The notes: generated by a model from the sequence alone, not told the origin. DNA of 64,000 nt from Actinomycetes bacterium (GCA_021793515.1 JAJYSP010000006.1:1-64000), one strand, 5' to 3'; positions 1 to 10,082 are shown, counted from the first letter of the stretch. Numbers and translations: made by a program.

Positions 1-1
1 C

Positions 2-865
2 GACCCCCTCGACTGGCCCGGTGTCCTCACCGGCACCACGGGGCTCTTCGCTCTCGTCTACGGCTTCTCCCACGCCGAGACCACGTCGTGGACCGACGTC
101 TACACGCTCGGTAGCTTCGTCGCCGCCGCGGTGCTGCTGGTCGGTTTTATGGCCGTCCAACGCCGCACGCGATTCCCGCTCCTGCCGCTTCGGGTCCTGA
201 TGGACCGCAACCGCGGTGGCGCGCTCGCGGCCATGCTCGTCGCCGGTTCGGGGATGTTCGGCGTCTTCCTCTTCCTCACCTACTACCTGCAGGTCACGCT
301 CGGCTTCAGCGCCGTGATGACCGGCGTCGCCTTCTTGCCGATGGTGGCGGGAATCTCGATCACCGCGCAACTCTCCAACATCTCACTGCTGCCCAAGTTC
401 GGCCCCCGCCCGCTCATCCCCGTCGGAATGCTGATGGCCGCGGGGTCACTGTGGTGGCTGACCCGCCTCGGGATCCACAGCTCCTATCTCACCGACATCC
501 TCGTGCCACTCATCACGATGGGACTCGGCGTCGGACTCATCTTCGCGCCGTCGTTCAACACGGCGACCCTTGGCGTCGCCAACCACGACGCCGGCGTCGC
601 GTCGGCGCTCGTGAACACCTCCCAGCAGATCGGTGGCTCGATCGGCACAGCGCTGCTCAACACGCTCGCCGCGAGTGCGGCGACGAGATATCTGGTCGGG
701 CGGGCACCCACTGCGCTCAACGTCGAGCTCGCCGGCGTGCACAGTTACACCGCGGCCTTCGGCTACTCGGCGTGGATCTTCGTTGGTGGAGCGATACTCA
801 CCGCGATCCTGTTGCGCTCGGGTGCGCCCGAGCAGCTGGGTGCGTCACCGACGATCGTGCACTAG
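2..865 (+). CDS. MFS drug exporter (DHA2/EmrB-like), C-terminal part, 5' cut by window edge
   Basis: The reading frame is open from base 2, upstream of the ATG used in the ORF track, so this is the 3' part of a longer gene that starts outside the window. The residues are almost all hydrophobic and form about seven to eight membrane segments. The segment with GTALLNTLAA and the stretch GVASALVNTSQQIGGSIGTA match the conserved late helix of 14-TM DHA2 (EmrB/QacA) proton antiporters, where the motif SAxxNTxxQxGxxxG is typical. The likely role is proton-driven export of drugs or other amphipathic compounds across the cytoplasmic membrane. The substrate cannot be told from the sequence. It is convergent with recD, six bases away. 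Confidence 0.85.
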   Translation, partial: DPLDWPGVLTGTTGLFALVYGFSHAETTSWTDVYTLGSFVAAAVLLVGFMAVQRRTRFPLLPLRVLMDRNRGGALAAMLVAGSGMFGVFLFLTYYLQVTLGFSAVMTGVAFLPMVAGISITAQLSNISLLPKFGPRPLIPVGMLMAAGSLWWLTRLGIHSSYLTDILVPLITMGLGVGLIFAPSFNTATLGVANHDAGVASALVNTSQQIGGSIGTALLNTLAASAATRYLVGRAPTALNVELAGVHSYTAAFGYSAWIFVGGAILTAILLRSGAPEQLGASPTIVH

Positions 866-871
866 GTCGCG

Positions 872-2584
872 CTAGCCGAGTCGCTCGGTCAGACCCGAGA
901 CGCGGTCCACCTGGCGGTCCGTCGCCGCGGCGATCGCCGCGAGGTCCCCGACCAACGAGACCGACTGCTTCGCCCGCGTGACCCCGGTGTAGAGCAGCTC
1001 GCGGGTGAGCAGTGGCGACCCGACGCGCGCGAGCACCACGACGACGTGGTCGTACTCGCTGCCCTGGGACTTGTGGATGGTCATCGCCCACGCGGGCTGC
1101 GCGTGGGCGATCGCGGCGAGTGGTCGCTCGCGGCCGTCGTCGAACACCACCACGAGCTCGCCGTCGACCTCCATGATGACGCCGACGTCGCCGTTGTGGA
1201 GTCCTAACGAGCGTTGGTTGCGCGTGATGAGCACTGGCTCACCCACCGTGAACTGCGAACCCGCGCTTGCGCGACCCTCGCGCAGGGCGTCACGGACGTG
1301 GTCGTTCCACCACGCCACCGAACCCGGTCCCTCGCGGTTGGCCGCGAGCACCGTGAGTGCGCTCGCGAGCCCGACCAGCGCGGGCCGGTCACCCCGACGA
1401 GCCGCGTCGCGCAGCGCGCGCGCGTGCTCGACGACCAGCGCGACGAGCTCGGTGTCGTCGAAGCGGCCGTAGTGGTGCAGGTCGGTACGCCCGTCGGTCA
1501 TTAGACGCCGCACCCCTTCGCTGTCACCCGCATTCACGAGTGCCGCGAAGTCCAAGATGTCGCGGTTGTCGGTACGGTGCACCGTCGCCAGGCGCGTGAC
1601 GAGTACGTCGGTTTGGGCCTCGTCGGCCACTGCGTCAGCGAGGACGGCCCCCACGTTCACCGAGGCCAGCTGGTGCGGATCACCCACCAGCACCACCCGA
1701 CACGGCGAGGCCGCGCCCGCGGCCGCGCCCAGCAGAACGTCGAGCATCGCCAGGTCGGCCATCGACGCCTCGTCGACGACCACCACGTCGTGCCAGAGCG
1801 GGCGTGGTGGGGCCACGGCGGTGGGGTGGATCCCGAGGAGGTGGTGCAGGGACCCCTCGCGGTCATGGTCACGTTCGAGGACGGTGAACCCGACTCCGGC
1901 CACGGCGGCGTCGAGGGTCTGACCGAGTCGCCGAGCGGCCTTCGCGGTCGGTGCCGCGACGGCGAAGGACATCGACGGTGCCGACGCCATCGCCAATGCG
2001 CGCTCGAGCGTGCGCAGGGCCTGGGTGACGAGCCACGTCTTGCCGGTGCCCGGACCTCCGGTCACGAAGGAGACCCGGCGCGTCAGTAGCCGCCACACGA
2101 CGGCACCCAACTCATCGGCGACGTACCCGGCGCGCGCGAGCTCCGTGGTCGACGCGGTGATGGCGGCCTCGACGTCGGCGCGGGTGAGACCGTCGGGCAC
2201 CTCGAGCACGGTCGCGCGAGCTTCGTCGATCGAACGGGCGACGCGCCACTCCGCGAGCGCCCAGCGTCGAAGCGAGAGGAACCGGTCGTCGAGCACGACG
2301 AGCGGTGGACCGGTCGCCTCGACGGGGTCGTCGCGCCGAAGGAACTGACAGAGCGTCGGGGTCGCGCGCAGCGCGTCGAGTACGGCGTCGGGGTCCTCGA
2401 GCGCGGAACCGACGTGGTCGTCGTCGCGGCGCGCGAGATCCATCGCGGCGTGGTCCTCGCGCACGGCGCGCGCGAGCGCCGTGACGATGTGCACGAGCAG
2501 TGGTGATGAGTCCGTCGGCCCGAAGCGGCGCAGCACCACCTCGGCGAGCTCACGATCCGCGGCCGCGGCGTCGCCGGCGATCAC
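872..2584 (-). CDS. recD: Exodeoxyribonuclease V subunit alpha (RecD helicase)
   Basis: SF1B 5'-3' helicase subunit of RecBCD, which processes double-strand ends for recombination. Motifs: Walker A GGPGTGKTWL near residue 180, Walker B VVVDEAS near 270, VLVGDPHQLASV, and C-terminal TIHKSQGSEYD and LLYTGVTRAKQ. The ORF track extends to 2641, but the GTG at 2584 overlaps the recB stop as GTGA, giving 570 residues, so I prefer that start. It is the last gene of a recC-recB-recD operon transcribed leftwards. The length is close to other actinobacterial RecD proteins. Confidence 0.93.
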   Translation of the reverse strand: MIAGDAAAADRELAEVVLRRFGPTDSSPLLVHIVTALARAVREDHAAMDLARRDDDHVGSALEDPDAVLDALRATPTLCQFLRRDDPVEATGPPLVVLDDRFLSLRRWALAEWRVARSIDEARATVLEVPDGLTRADVEAAITASTTELARAGYVADELGAVVWRLLTRRVSFVTGGPGTGKTWLVTQALRTLERALAMASAPSMSFAVAAPTAKAARRLGQTLDAAVAGVGFTVLERDHDREGSLHHLLGIHPTAVAPPRPLWHDVVVVDEASMADLAMLDVLLGAAAGAASPCRVVLVGDPHQLASVNVGAVLADAVADEAQTDVLVTRLATVHRTDNRDILDFAALVNAGDSEGVRRLMTDGRTDLHHYGRFDDTELVALVVEHARALRDAARRGDRPALVGLASALTVLAANREGPGSVAWWNDHVRDALREGRASAGSQFTVGEPVLITRNQRSLGLHNGDVGVIMEVDGELVVVFDDGRERPLAAIAHAQPAWAMTIHKSQGSEYDHVVVVLARVGSPLLTRELLYTGVTRAKQSVSLVGDLAAIAAATDRQVDRVSGLTERLG

Positions 2585-5500
2585 GCGTCGTCTCCGAGCG
2601 CGTCGGACGCACTGGCCACGGCCGCGGGCGTGACTGACCACTCGGCCAGTCCGTCCTCGGGGTGGGCCGAGGGGTCGCCCACGACGCGCAAGTAGTAGTA
2701 CCCGACCCCGGCGAGGTGGCGCGCGGGGTCGTAGTCGCGCAACGTCCCGCGAAGATGTCGATGCAGGGCGATCGAGTAGAGCAGCGCCTGGAGCGGATAG
2801 TGCTCGTGCTCCATGGACGCGAGGAGTCGCGTGCGCGCGTAGGGGCGCTCGGCTCCGGGTAGCTGATCGGTCTTGTAGTCGACGATTGCGAATCGGCCGT
2901 CGGATCGGCGCACGACGAGGTCGAGGCTACCGATGAGGAACCCTTCGTCGAGGCCGTCGACGTCGCTCGCGAGCCGGGCGAAGTAGTCGCAAAAGAGCCC
3001 GTCACCGCGGGGGCCCGAACGGTCGAGCTCGAGCATCGCCAGTGCCGCCGCCGAGAGCCGTTCGCGGCGACGCCGCTCGCCGAGGGCGAGCACGAAACGC
3101 ATCTCGCGCGCCACGTCGCGTCGGGCCAGTTCGCCGAGAGCGAGGTCGTCGAGCAACGGGGCCGTCGGCCGCCCGAGCAGCGCCGTCGTCGCGCTGAGGA
3201 CCGCCTCGAGGTTGTCGGTCACTTCGGACGCGGTGAAGCCCTCGCGCTCGAGCACGGCGACGGCGACGGCGCGCGGATCGCGGGCCTCGACGCCGACGAG
3301 GTGTTCAAGCAGTGCGTGCACCGCTGCGCCCAGGCGGGCACCGGCCAGTGAGCCAAAGACTGACCGCACGCCGGGCGACACGTCCACCACGTCGGACCCG
3401 TCGACCTCGCGCACCGTCTCGTCGTACCCACCGGTTCGCTCACTCTGGTCATCGGGTTCGCTCAACACGGGCGCGGTCGACTTGAGGGTCTTGGCGAGGT
3501 CCGTGTAGGACCACCGGCGTCGTTGCCAGTCGATCGACGGCGCACTGCCCGCCGCGAAGACACGAGGCTCGCGCGCGGCCACAGGGGCGGAGGCACGCTC
3601 GGCGGCGGCACCAACAAGCCCGTCGCCGATGGTGTAGATCGAGAACCGGTTGACACCGCCCCACAGGTCACGCAGGGCCGCGGTGGGATCGCTCTTCACC
3701 GCCTTCTCGCCCGTGGCGATCACGTTACGTTTCGATTCCATGAACAGCGGCCACACGTCGTCGACCGACCGAGCGGTGAGTGCCGGCGGGGACACCGCTC
3801 GGTCGAAGACGAGTCGCGCGAACTCCCCACCCAGCGGTTGTCTCGACGCGGCGGCGAACCACACGACCAGGTGGCGCTTGGCGCGCGTCAGCGCGACGTA
3901 GGCGAGTCGACGGTGTTCGGCGAGATTGCTCGCAATGACGCGCCGGTTGCGCGAGACCGGGTCACCCCACCCGATCCCCGAACCGGCGTCCACCACCACG
4001 TGGTCCACGTCGACCCACTGGCGAAGCGATCGGGAACCGTCCGCGTCGATGCGCGGGTACTGCTCGTTGAGAAACGGCACGAGCACCGTGTCGAACTCGA
4101 GGCCCTTGGCCTTGTGGACCGTCATAACGCGCACGGCGTCGCTCTCGGTCTCGAGGCGCCGCGCGCGCACGCTCGGCTCGGCGTCGTCGGCGGACGCGAG
4201 GTCGTCGAGCCAGTCGAGCACGAGGGGCAGAGACCGCACGGTGCGACACTCCACGCCCAACATCTCAGACAGGTGCCAGAGATCGGTCACGTGCCGTTCG
4301 CCATCGCGTAGCGACATCACCGTGGTGAGGACGGTTCGGTGGTGCAGGAAGCGGGCAATTGCGGCCACGCCGTGCATCGAGAACTCCTCGACGAGCCGGT
4401 TCACGAGCTCGTCGGGTTCACCGTCACGCCCGAGGGCGTCGCGGAACCACGAGACCCGTAGGACCTCGGTGTGGGCCGACTCGTCGGGGTCGGCCAGGGC
4501 CACGAGAAGCAAGCGCACCTGGAACGCCGCACGACTGGTGGCGACGCTCTCGTCAGCTGAGGTCGTCGCGGGAATCCCCCGGCGTGCCAGGTGGTGTTGG
4601 ATCTCCAGGCACTGATACCTCGTTCGACAGAGCACGGCCACCGCGCTGTAGGGGACGCCACGGGCGTGCACCAGTGCGACGTAGTCGCCGACCTCGTGAC
4701 GCACCATCGCGTCGTCCTTGGGACCCACGCGCAGGTGCATCGGTGCGGACTCGTCGCCGAGGGCGAGACGGTGAGGTGTCTCATCGCTTTTCAGGAATGC
4801 TCGCGCGGGCGTGAAGTCGATCGCGAGGTCGTCACGGTCGTCGACGTCGTAGCGGAAGGACGCCCCGTCGAAGAACTGGTTGACGCACGCGAGCAACGCG
4901 GGGTCCGAACGGTGATTGTCGGGCAACGTCGTGACCGGCACGCCCCGGGTCTCGCACATCGAGCGCACCGCGAGGAAGGTCTCGACGCTGCCCGAACGGA
5001 AGAGATAGATCGCCTGCTTGGGGTCACCGACCACCACGAGTCGGGTCTCAGGCGCGTCGAGGAAGAGTCGGGTAAAGATCTCCCACTGCAAGTGGTTGGT
5101 GTCTTGGAACTCGTCGATCATCACCACGCGGAACCGCTGTCGCATCCGCGCGATGAACGCGGCCGAACCGGCGTCACGGGTCCGCTCGAGCAACCCCAGC
5201 ATGACGTCCGAGAAGGTCGTGGCCCGAACGTGGCCGAGCAGTTCGCCGAAGCGCGCGACGATCCGATAGGCGAGGTCTCGTTGCACTCGCGCGGCGCGCG
5301 TCACCTCGTCGACGTCGGGGTCGTCGTCGGTCGGCAGGACCACGAGCGACGGCGGCGCCGTCACCCGTCCCTCGTTGACGCGCAGACCGGCGTCGTAGAG
5401 GGCGCGCGCGACCGCGCGCACCGTGTCGAGCGTCGCGTAACGATCGAGGAGGGCGGCGTCAACGGGCGAGCCGAGGGCGTGCGCCGCGATGGCCTCATTG

Positions 5501-5976
5501 CACGCCTGGCGCCATTGTCGCTTCGCCTGGGTTGTCGAGCGCGCGGCGCCCTCCACGTGCTCCGCGGCGAAGGAGTCGATGGTCTGGGCGTGCAACGCGT
5601 CGAGCGTCGCCAGTCGCTCACGACCGGCGACGAGCAGTTGCGTGCGACGACTGGGGTGAAGCGCCGCGAAGTACTGTTCCCAGGCCTGTTCCGGCGAAGC
5701 GGCACCGACTTCGAGACGTTCGAGGAGCTCCAGCACCTGGCGAAGGTGAGCGCGTACGCGCCCGCGCAGCTCGCGCGCGGCGTCACGGGTGAAGGTGACG
5801 AGCAAGAGCTCGTCGGGTGAGACCCCGTCTTCGAGCATGAACCGCACGGCGAGGTGGGCGAGCGTCCACGTCTTGCCACTGCCCGCGCTCGCCTCGATGA
5901 GCAGCGGGTGCGGCACGGCGTCGTGACCGTCGACCCGACGAAGTGGGCTCGTGGCGACGTCGAACGTCTCGGTCAC
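2581..5976 (-). CDS. recB: Exodeoxyribonuclease V subunit beta (RecB helicase-nuclease)
   Basis: UvrD-family 3'-5' helicase with a C-terminal nuclease, 1131 residues. Helicase motifs in order: LIEASAGSGKTWTLAHLA near the N-terminus, LLLVTFTRDAAREL, MIDEFQDTNHLQWEIF, VVGDPKQAIYLFRSG, VRVMTVHKAKGLEFD and YVALTRAKRHLVVWF. The nuclease motif GSLDLVVRRSDGRFAIVDYKTD lies about 100 residues from the end and has the acidic and lysine residues expected of RecB-type nucleases. Its start overlaps the recC stop (ATGA) and its stop overlaps recD (GTGA), so the three subunits are probably translationally coupled and made in equal amounts. Confidence 0.96.
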   Translation of the reverse strand: MTETFDVATSPLRRVDGHDAVPHPLLIEASAGSGKTWTLAHLAVRFMLEDGVSPDELLLVTFTRDAARELRGRVRAHLRQVLELLERLEVGAASPEQAWEQYFAALHPSRRTQLLVAGRERLATLDALHAQTIDSFAAEHVEGAARSTTQAKRQWRQACNEAIAAHALGSPVDAALLDRYATLDTVRAVARALYDAGLRVNEGRVTAPPSLVVLPTDDDPDVDEVTRAARVQRDLAYRIVARFGELLGHVRATTFSDVMLGLLERTRDAGSAAFIARMRQRFRVVMIDEFQDTNHLQWEIFTRLFLDAPETRLVVVGDPKQAIYLFRSGSVETFLAVRSMCETRGVPVTTLPDNHRSDPALLACVNQFFDGASFRYDVDDRDDLAIDFTPARAFLKSDETPHRLALGDESAPMHLRVGPKDDAMVRHEVGDYVALVHARGVPYSAVAVLCRTRYQCLEIQHHLARRGIPATTSADESVATSRAAFQVRLLLVALADPDESAHTEVLRVSWFRDALGRDGEPDELVNRLVEEFSMHGVAAIARFLHHRTVLTTVMSLRDGERHVTDLWHLSEMLGVECRTVRSLPLVLDWLDDLASADDAEPSVRARRLETESDAVRVMTVHKAKGLEFDTVLVPFLNEQYPRIDADGSRSLRQWVDVDHVVVDAGSGIGWGDPVSRNRRVIASNLAEHRRLAYVALTRAKRHLVVWFAAASRQPLGGEFARLVFDRAVSPPALTARSVDDVWPLFMESKRNVIATGEKAVKSDPTAALRDLWGGVNRFSIYTIGDGLVGAAAERASAPVAAREPRVFAAGSAPSIDWQRRRWSYTDLAKTLKSTAPVLSEPDDQSERTGGYDETVREVDGSDVVDVSPGVRSVFGSLAGARLGAAVHALLEHLVGVEARDPRAVAVAVLEREGFTASEVTDNLEAVLSATTALLGRPTAPLLDDLALGELARRDVAREMRFVLALGERRRRERLSAAALAMLELDRSGPRGDGLFCDYFARLASDVDGLDEGFLIGSLDLVVRRSDGRFAIVDYKTDQLPGAERPYARTRLLASMEHEHYPLQALLYSIALHRHLRGTLRDYDPARHLAGVGYYYLRVVGDPSAHPEDGLAEWSVTPAAVASASDALGDDA

Positions 5977-8900
5977 GAGGTCGCTCCACCGCAGAGCGCC
6001 ACCGGCCAGGCCGGTCCACCGGGTGAGCTCGACGTCACCACCACATCGTCAAAGAGACGGCGGACCCGTCGTGAGGCATCGCGAAAGGCACCCCCGTCGA
6101 GCTCGGTGAGCTCGTCGAACGTGAAGGGTAAGAGCAACTGGTTCACCCCTGAGGTACGATCCCCGCCTGGCGCCCCCGGTCGTCCCTCCCACGCCGCTGC
6201 GGCACTCTTGGTGTAGATCGTGTCGAGGTCGTCACGCCCCGAGCCGGCGAGCGACGGCCGATAGAGGTGCCGGGGCGGCGCGTCGAACTGCTCGCGATAC
6301 ATCGTCACGAGTCCTTCGAGCAGGCGCGCCGCTGCTGCGACCGAGTCGTCACCTCGCCAGGTGAGGGTGACGAATGGATTCGTCGCGGGGGGTTCGGATT
6401 CGTAGTCGGGACGCACGATCGCCGCCACCACCGCGGTGCCTCGCTCTACCGTCGCCACCGCGATCGTCACCAGGGCGTCGACCAGTGCCGTGGCGACGCC
6501 CTTGGAGACCGTCCACTCGACGAGCACGGGACCGCACGAGGTCTCGTAGACCTCGATGACGGGGCGCACCACCCGAAGCCCGGGAACGGCCACCGAAGCG
6601 GGCCGTTCACTCCAGGCCGCCCGCACCGCACCGACCAGTGCCAGGTCGCTCTGGAAGTGCTCGACGAAGGAGACGAGCGCCGCCTCGTTGACGCTGTGAC
6701 GCACTCGATCGCGCAGACCTGTCGCGACGGCCGCGACCGGGTCATCGGGGTGGTGGCCCGGCACGGTCACCTCCCCGGTCGCGAGGGCGCGACGCACGAT
6801 CGACTGTCGCACCCGCCACAGTGCGAGGCCGTCGCCGATGTCGAGTCGGGGTACGTCGGGCAGTTCGGCGCGCTGGTCGGCCACCGCGGCACCGTCAAAG
6901 ACGGTCTCGAGGAACGACCGTTGGGGATCCTTCACGAACTGGATCAGCCGCGACAGCTCGAGCACCGCGGGCGCCGTGGCGTCGGGCATCGTTGAGGGCG
7001 TGACGGCGAGGTCGTCCTCGAGTGACGGAGCGGGCTTGTTGATGAGCATCGTCGCCAACGCTGCCGCGGTCGGATCGAGGCTGAAGGATTCGTCGCCGTC
7101 GCCCTCCTCGGCGAGGTCCGCGGCCTCGACGGAATCGCCGTCAACACGAGTGGAGAAGGCGTACCGCGGGTGCGACCGCCACGGTATGGCTAGACCCACC
7201 CCGTCCGGTCCCGCGGTCGAGAGCGCCTCGGTCAACTCGGCGAGCACGAGGGCGGGCGCGAGCGGTGACCCGTCACCCACCTCACGGTCGTTGGTCACGA
7301 GGATCACCCGGTCACTCGTCGTCGCGACGAGTGACAATAGTGCAGCGCGGAACCGATCGCGCGGCGAGGGGTCACCGACCCTCGCCTCGCCGAGGTGTGG
7401 GCCGCTCGAGGACAGTGACGGGAGCAGCTCGTCGTCGAGTCCGAGGATGCAGGTGACCCGGTAGGGGGCGTGGCTGAGCGCGTAGGGACCCTGAACGGTG
7501 ACGCCGCCGCGGCCGATAACGGAGCTACCGCCGACGCCGGTTGACACCTGTTCGAACAGTTCGCGGGCCTCGTCAAAGGTGAACGAGCCCTCGCTCGTGC
7601 GCGCGAGGGCGTGGAACCGATCGAGGACCCGATCCAGGCCGACGTCGAGCGCGCCGGCCGGACTCACCACCAGCTGCGCCCAGTCGGCGAAGAGCTCCAT
7701 CCACGCCGGAAGCGTTCGCGCCACGCGCGCCGCCTCGCTCGCCTCGACGAGCGCGTTGAGCAGTCGCGAGACCGCGGCCATGACCGGTAGGTCCGCGGGC
7801 ACCCCGACTGGCCAGATCGGCAGGTCACCCGGCGAATCGGCGACGTCAAAGACTGACGCGAGCACTCCGCGGTCGCGGAACCGACCCCAGGTCCCCGCGT
7901 CGTCGCCGGCGCTGAAGGCCGCGACCGGCTCTCGGGACCGTCCGTCGAGACCGAGACTTACACCGCTCGCGAGGGCGAGCTCGAGGACACGCTCGACGTC
8001 GCGGCGCGTCAGTCCCACGCCCTCGTGGGCCGCCGGTTCGCTGAGCAGCGAGACGACGTCATAGATCGTCCCGTGCGAGGCGACCGTCGCGAGCAGCGTC
8101 GTGAAGCCGCTGAGTCGAGCGCTCGCGTGGGCGACAGTGGGGTCGGCGACCTCGAACTGGAGTGTCGGCGCTGTCGGGTCGCCGTGACGTGTCCAGTACT
8201 CGTGCATCAGTGCTACGAACCGCTCGGCGTCCGGGGTCACCACGCGGACCTCGTGCGGTGCCGCGGCGACCTCGCCGATCGCGGCCAGTATCGCGTCTCG
8301 AGCGATTTCGACCTGGCGCGCGTACCCGACGGCGCCGTGAACCACGAGCAGGTTCGTGCTGCGCAGGCTGTGTGCGACGTGGTCCGAAGCGGCGTGGAGC
8401 CGGGCCACGACCTCGGCGCGCATCGCGGTCGTGGCTTGGTTCTCGACCATCGTCCATCGCGCCGACGGACAGTTCACCCGCCACCGCTCCAGGTGTGCAC
8501 TCGTGCCGCGCGACCAGCGCGCGGCGAGCGACGCACCGTCGAGGTCGTCGGGCCCGGGCGCGACAAAGTACCCGTCGACGTTGACGCGTTCGCCGACTCG
8601 CGCCACCACCCGTGTCATCAAGTCCCCCATCGACAACTCACCGCAGTCAAAAAGGACGAGTCGATCGCCGAACACATCCTCGACTCGTTCGAGCCCATCC
8701 TCGAGCGCCGCCCACGGCAACGCCACACCTCGCTCGTTCAAGCGACCCAGGACCGCTCGTTCCCGTTCGTTGCCGTGCGATTCGAGGTAGTCGTCAAGTT
8801 GCTCCGGGCGCCAGTAGAGGACGTCAGCGAGACGCTGAGCGCGTCGCCACGCTTCGTTGACGCTGAGGTGTCGCTCGTCGCGACGGTCGGCGAGCATCGC

Positions 8901-9203
8901 GAGTGCGAACCCGTCAACGCCCCAACGCTCCAGGTCATCGGGATCCTCGTAGAGGGCTCGACCGATGAAGGTGGCGGGCAGGATCACATCGAGGTTCGCC
9001 GCAACGCCGTCGAACCCACCCGAGGCGCGACGCGCGAGTGCCTGTTCGAGCCACTGACCGACGAGTGAGTTGGGCACGACGACGGTGCGGGGAGTCAGGG
9101 GGTCGACTCGACGAGACGCACCGCCCAGCGCGTCAGCGAGTCCACCGAGGTCCTCGCCGATCCAGAATGTGGTGTCGGGCACGGTTCCGAAGATATCCGC
9201 CAC
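5973..9203 (-). CDS. recC: Exodeoxyribonuclease V subunit gamma (RecC)
   Basis: 1076 residues. RecC is the non-catalytic scaffold of RecBCD that splits the duplex and scans for Chi. The N-terminus has RTVVVPNSLVGQWLEQALAR, matching the conserved RecC segment where an SF1-helicase-like fold begins. ILGLDDELLPS resembles RecC's degenerate helicase motif region. Identity also rests on position: it heads the recCBD operon and overlaps recB by ATGA. The GTG start at 9203 has no strong Shine-Dalgarno. The gene is divergent from uppS across about 90 bp, which should contain both promoters. Confidence 0.9.
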   Translation of the reverse strand: MADIFGTVPDTTFWIGEDLGGLADALGGASRRVDPLTPRTVVVPNSLVGQWLEQALARRASGGFDGVAANLDVILPATFIGRALYEDPDDLERWGVDGFALAMLADRRDERHLSVNEAWRRAQRLADVLYWRPEQLDDYLESHGNERERAVLGRLNERGVALPWAALEDGLERVEDVFGDRLVLFDCGELSMGDLMTRVVARVGERVNVDGYFVAPGPDDLDGASLAARWSRGTSAHLERWRVNCPSARWTMVENQATTAMRAEVVARLHAASDHVAHSLRSTNLLVVHGAVGYARQVEIARDAILAAIGEVAAAPHEVRVVTPDAERFVALMHEYWTRHGDPTAPTLQFEVADPTVAHASARLSGFTTLLATVASHGTIYDVVSLLSEPAAHEGVGLTRRDVERVLELALASGVSLGLDGRSREPVAAFSAGDDAGTWGRFRDRGVLASVFDVADSPGDLPIWPVGVPADLPVMAAVSRLLNALVEASEAARVARTLPAWMELFADWAQLVVSPAGALDVGLDRVLDRFHALARTSEGSFTFDEARELFEQVSTGVGGSSVIGRGGVTVQGPYALSHAPYRVTCILGLDDELLPSLSSSGPHLGEARVGDPSPRDRFRAALLSLVATTSDRVILVTNDREVGDGSPLAPALVLAELTEALSTAGPDGVGLAIPWRSHPRYAFSTRVDGDSVEAADLAEEGDGDESFSLDPTAAALATMLINKPAPSLEDDLAVTPSTMPDATAPAVLELSRLIQFVKDPQRSFLETVFDGAAVADQRAELPDVPRLDIGDGLALWRVRQSIVRRALATGEVTVPGHHPDDPVAAVATGLRDRVRHSVNEAALVSFVEHFQSDLALVGAVRAAWSERPASVAVPGLRVVRPVIEVYETSCGPVLVEWTVSKGVATALVDALVTIAVATVERGTAVVAAIVRPDYESEPPATNPFVTLTWRGDDSVAAAARLLEGLVTMYREQFDAPPRHLYRPSLAGSGRDDLDTIYTKSAAAAWEGRPGAPGGDRTSGVNQLLLPFTFDELTELDGGAFRDASRRVRRLFDDVVVTSSSPGGPAWPVALCGGATS

Positions 9204-9250
9204 GTGCGACAGGGCCAGTGAGCGGCACCGCCAGCGCCCGGCGACGGCGG

Positions 9251-9256
9251 TATCAT
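9251..9256 (+). promoter_or_regulatory. Predicted -10 element for uppS
   Basis: TATCAT lies about 35 bases before the GTG start, in the short recC/uppS divergent gap, and fits the actinobacterial TANNNT -10 form. No convincing -35 is visible. The transcript would have a leader of roughly 30 bases that carries the GGGAG ribosome-binding site. Confidence 0.45.
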
Positions 9257-9291
9257 CGACTAGGTCTCAATTCGACACCGGGAGATGGCGC

Positions 9292-10068
9292 GTGGCCCTG
9301 TCGCGGTCCCTATATCGGCTCTACGAGCGACGTTTGGCATCAAGCCTTCCGACGTCCTCACTGCCACGCCATATCGGCGTCATCATGGACGGCCACCGAC
9401 GCTACGCCCGCGAAGAGGGCGGCGAGTATCGCACGAGCTATCAGGCGGGCATGTCCAAGTTCGAGGAGTTCCTGACCTGGTGCGCGGACCTCGATATTCG
9501 AGCCGTGACGGTGTGGGTCCTTTCGACCGAGAACCTCCAGCGCCCGACAGAGGAATTGGAGCCGTACTTTGACGTGTTGAACGGACTCTTCGAGCGCCTC
9601 CCCGCCCAGGCACAACGACTCGGCTTCTCCCTCGCGGTGAGCGGCAGTCTGGACCTGCTCCCGCCGACCCTGGCCCAGGCGGCAAAGCGAGCGGTCGATC
9701 AGACGACGTCGATCGCGAACCCCACGATGGCCGTGAACATCGCCCTGTGCTACGGCGGTCGTCAGGAGATCGTGGACGCGTGTCGGTCCCTCGTGACTGA
9801 CCTCGCCGACCAGGGCATCGCCGCCGACGAGATCGCCGAGCGGATCGACGCCGACGGCATCGCCCAGAACCTCTACGCCGCCGACCTACCCGACATCGAC
9901 CTCGTGATCCGCACCAGTGGCGAGTCTCGGCTGTCGGGCTTCCTGCTCTGGCAGTCGGCCTTCGCCGAGTTCGCCTTCGTCGACCCCTACTGGCCGGCCT
10001 TTCGCCGCATCGACCTCCTACGCGCGCTGCGTGACTTCACGCGCCGCGAACGTCGCTTCGGCAAGTAG
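9292..10068 (+). CDS. uppS: cis-Prenyl diphosphate synthase (UppS family, short-chain Z-type-like)
   Basis: 258 residues from the GTG at 9292, preceded by GGGAG at about 9 bases. The longer ORF-track start is not needed. Isoprenyl transferases of this family add isopentenyl diphosphate in cis to make polyprenyl lipid carriers for cell-wall synthesis. Motifs: HIGVIMDGHRRYAREEG (catalytic Asp), STENLQRP, CYGGRQEIVDA, and IRTSGESRLSGFLLWQSA. The N-terminal SLYRLYERRL and the C-terminal LRALRDF recall the mycobacterial Rv1086-type (short Z-prenyl) enzymes more than long-chain UppS. The usual Asn of MDGN is His here. Convergent with the SGNH gene. Confidence 0.9.
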   Translation: MALSRSLYRLYERRLASSLPTSSLPRHIGVIMDGHRRYAREEGGEYRTSYQAGMSKFEEFLTWCADLDIRAVTVWVLSTENLQRPTEELEPYFDVLNGLFERLPAQAQRLGFSLAVSGSLDLLPPTLAQAAKRAVDQTTSIANPTMAVNIALCYGGRQEIVDACRSLVTDLADQGIAADEIAERIDADGIAQNLYAADLPDIDLVIRTSGESRLSGFLLWQSAFAEFAFVDPYWPAFRRIDLLRALRDFTRRERRFGK

Positions 10069-10082
10069 CCGCCGCGGATCGG

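Noticed and set aside
4591-5820. 409-residue ORF opposite recB
   Set aside because: recB motifs on the minus strand are unambiguous; this ORF has no motif.
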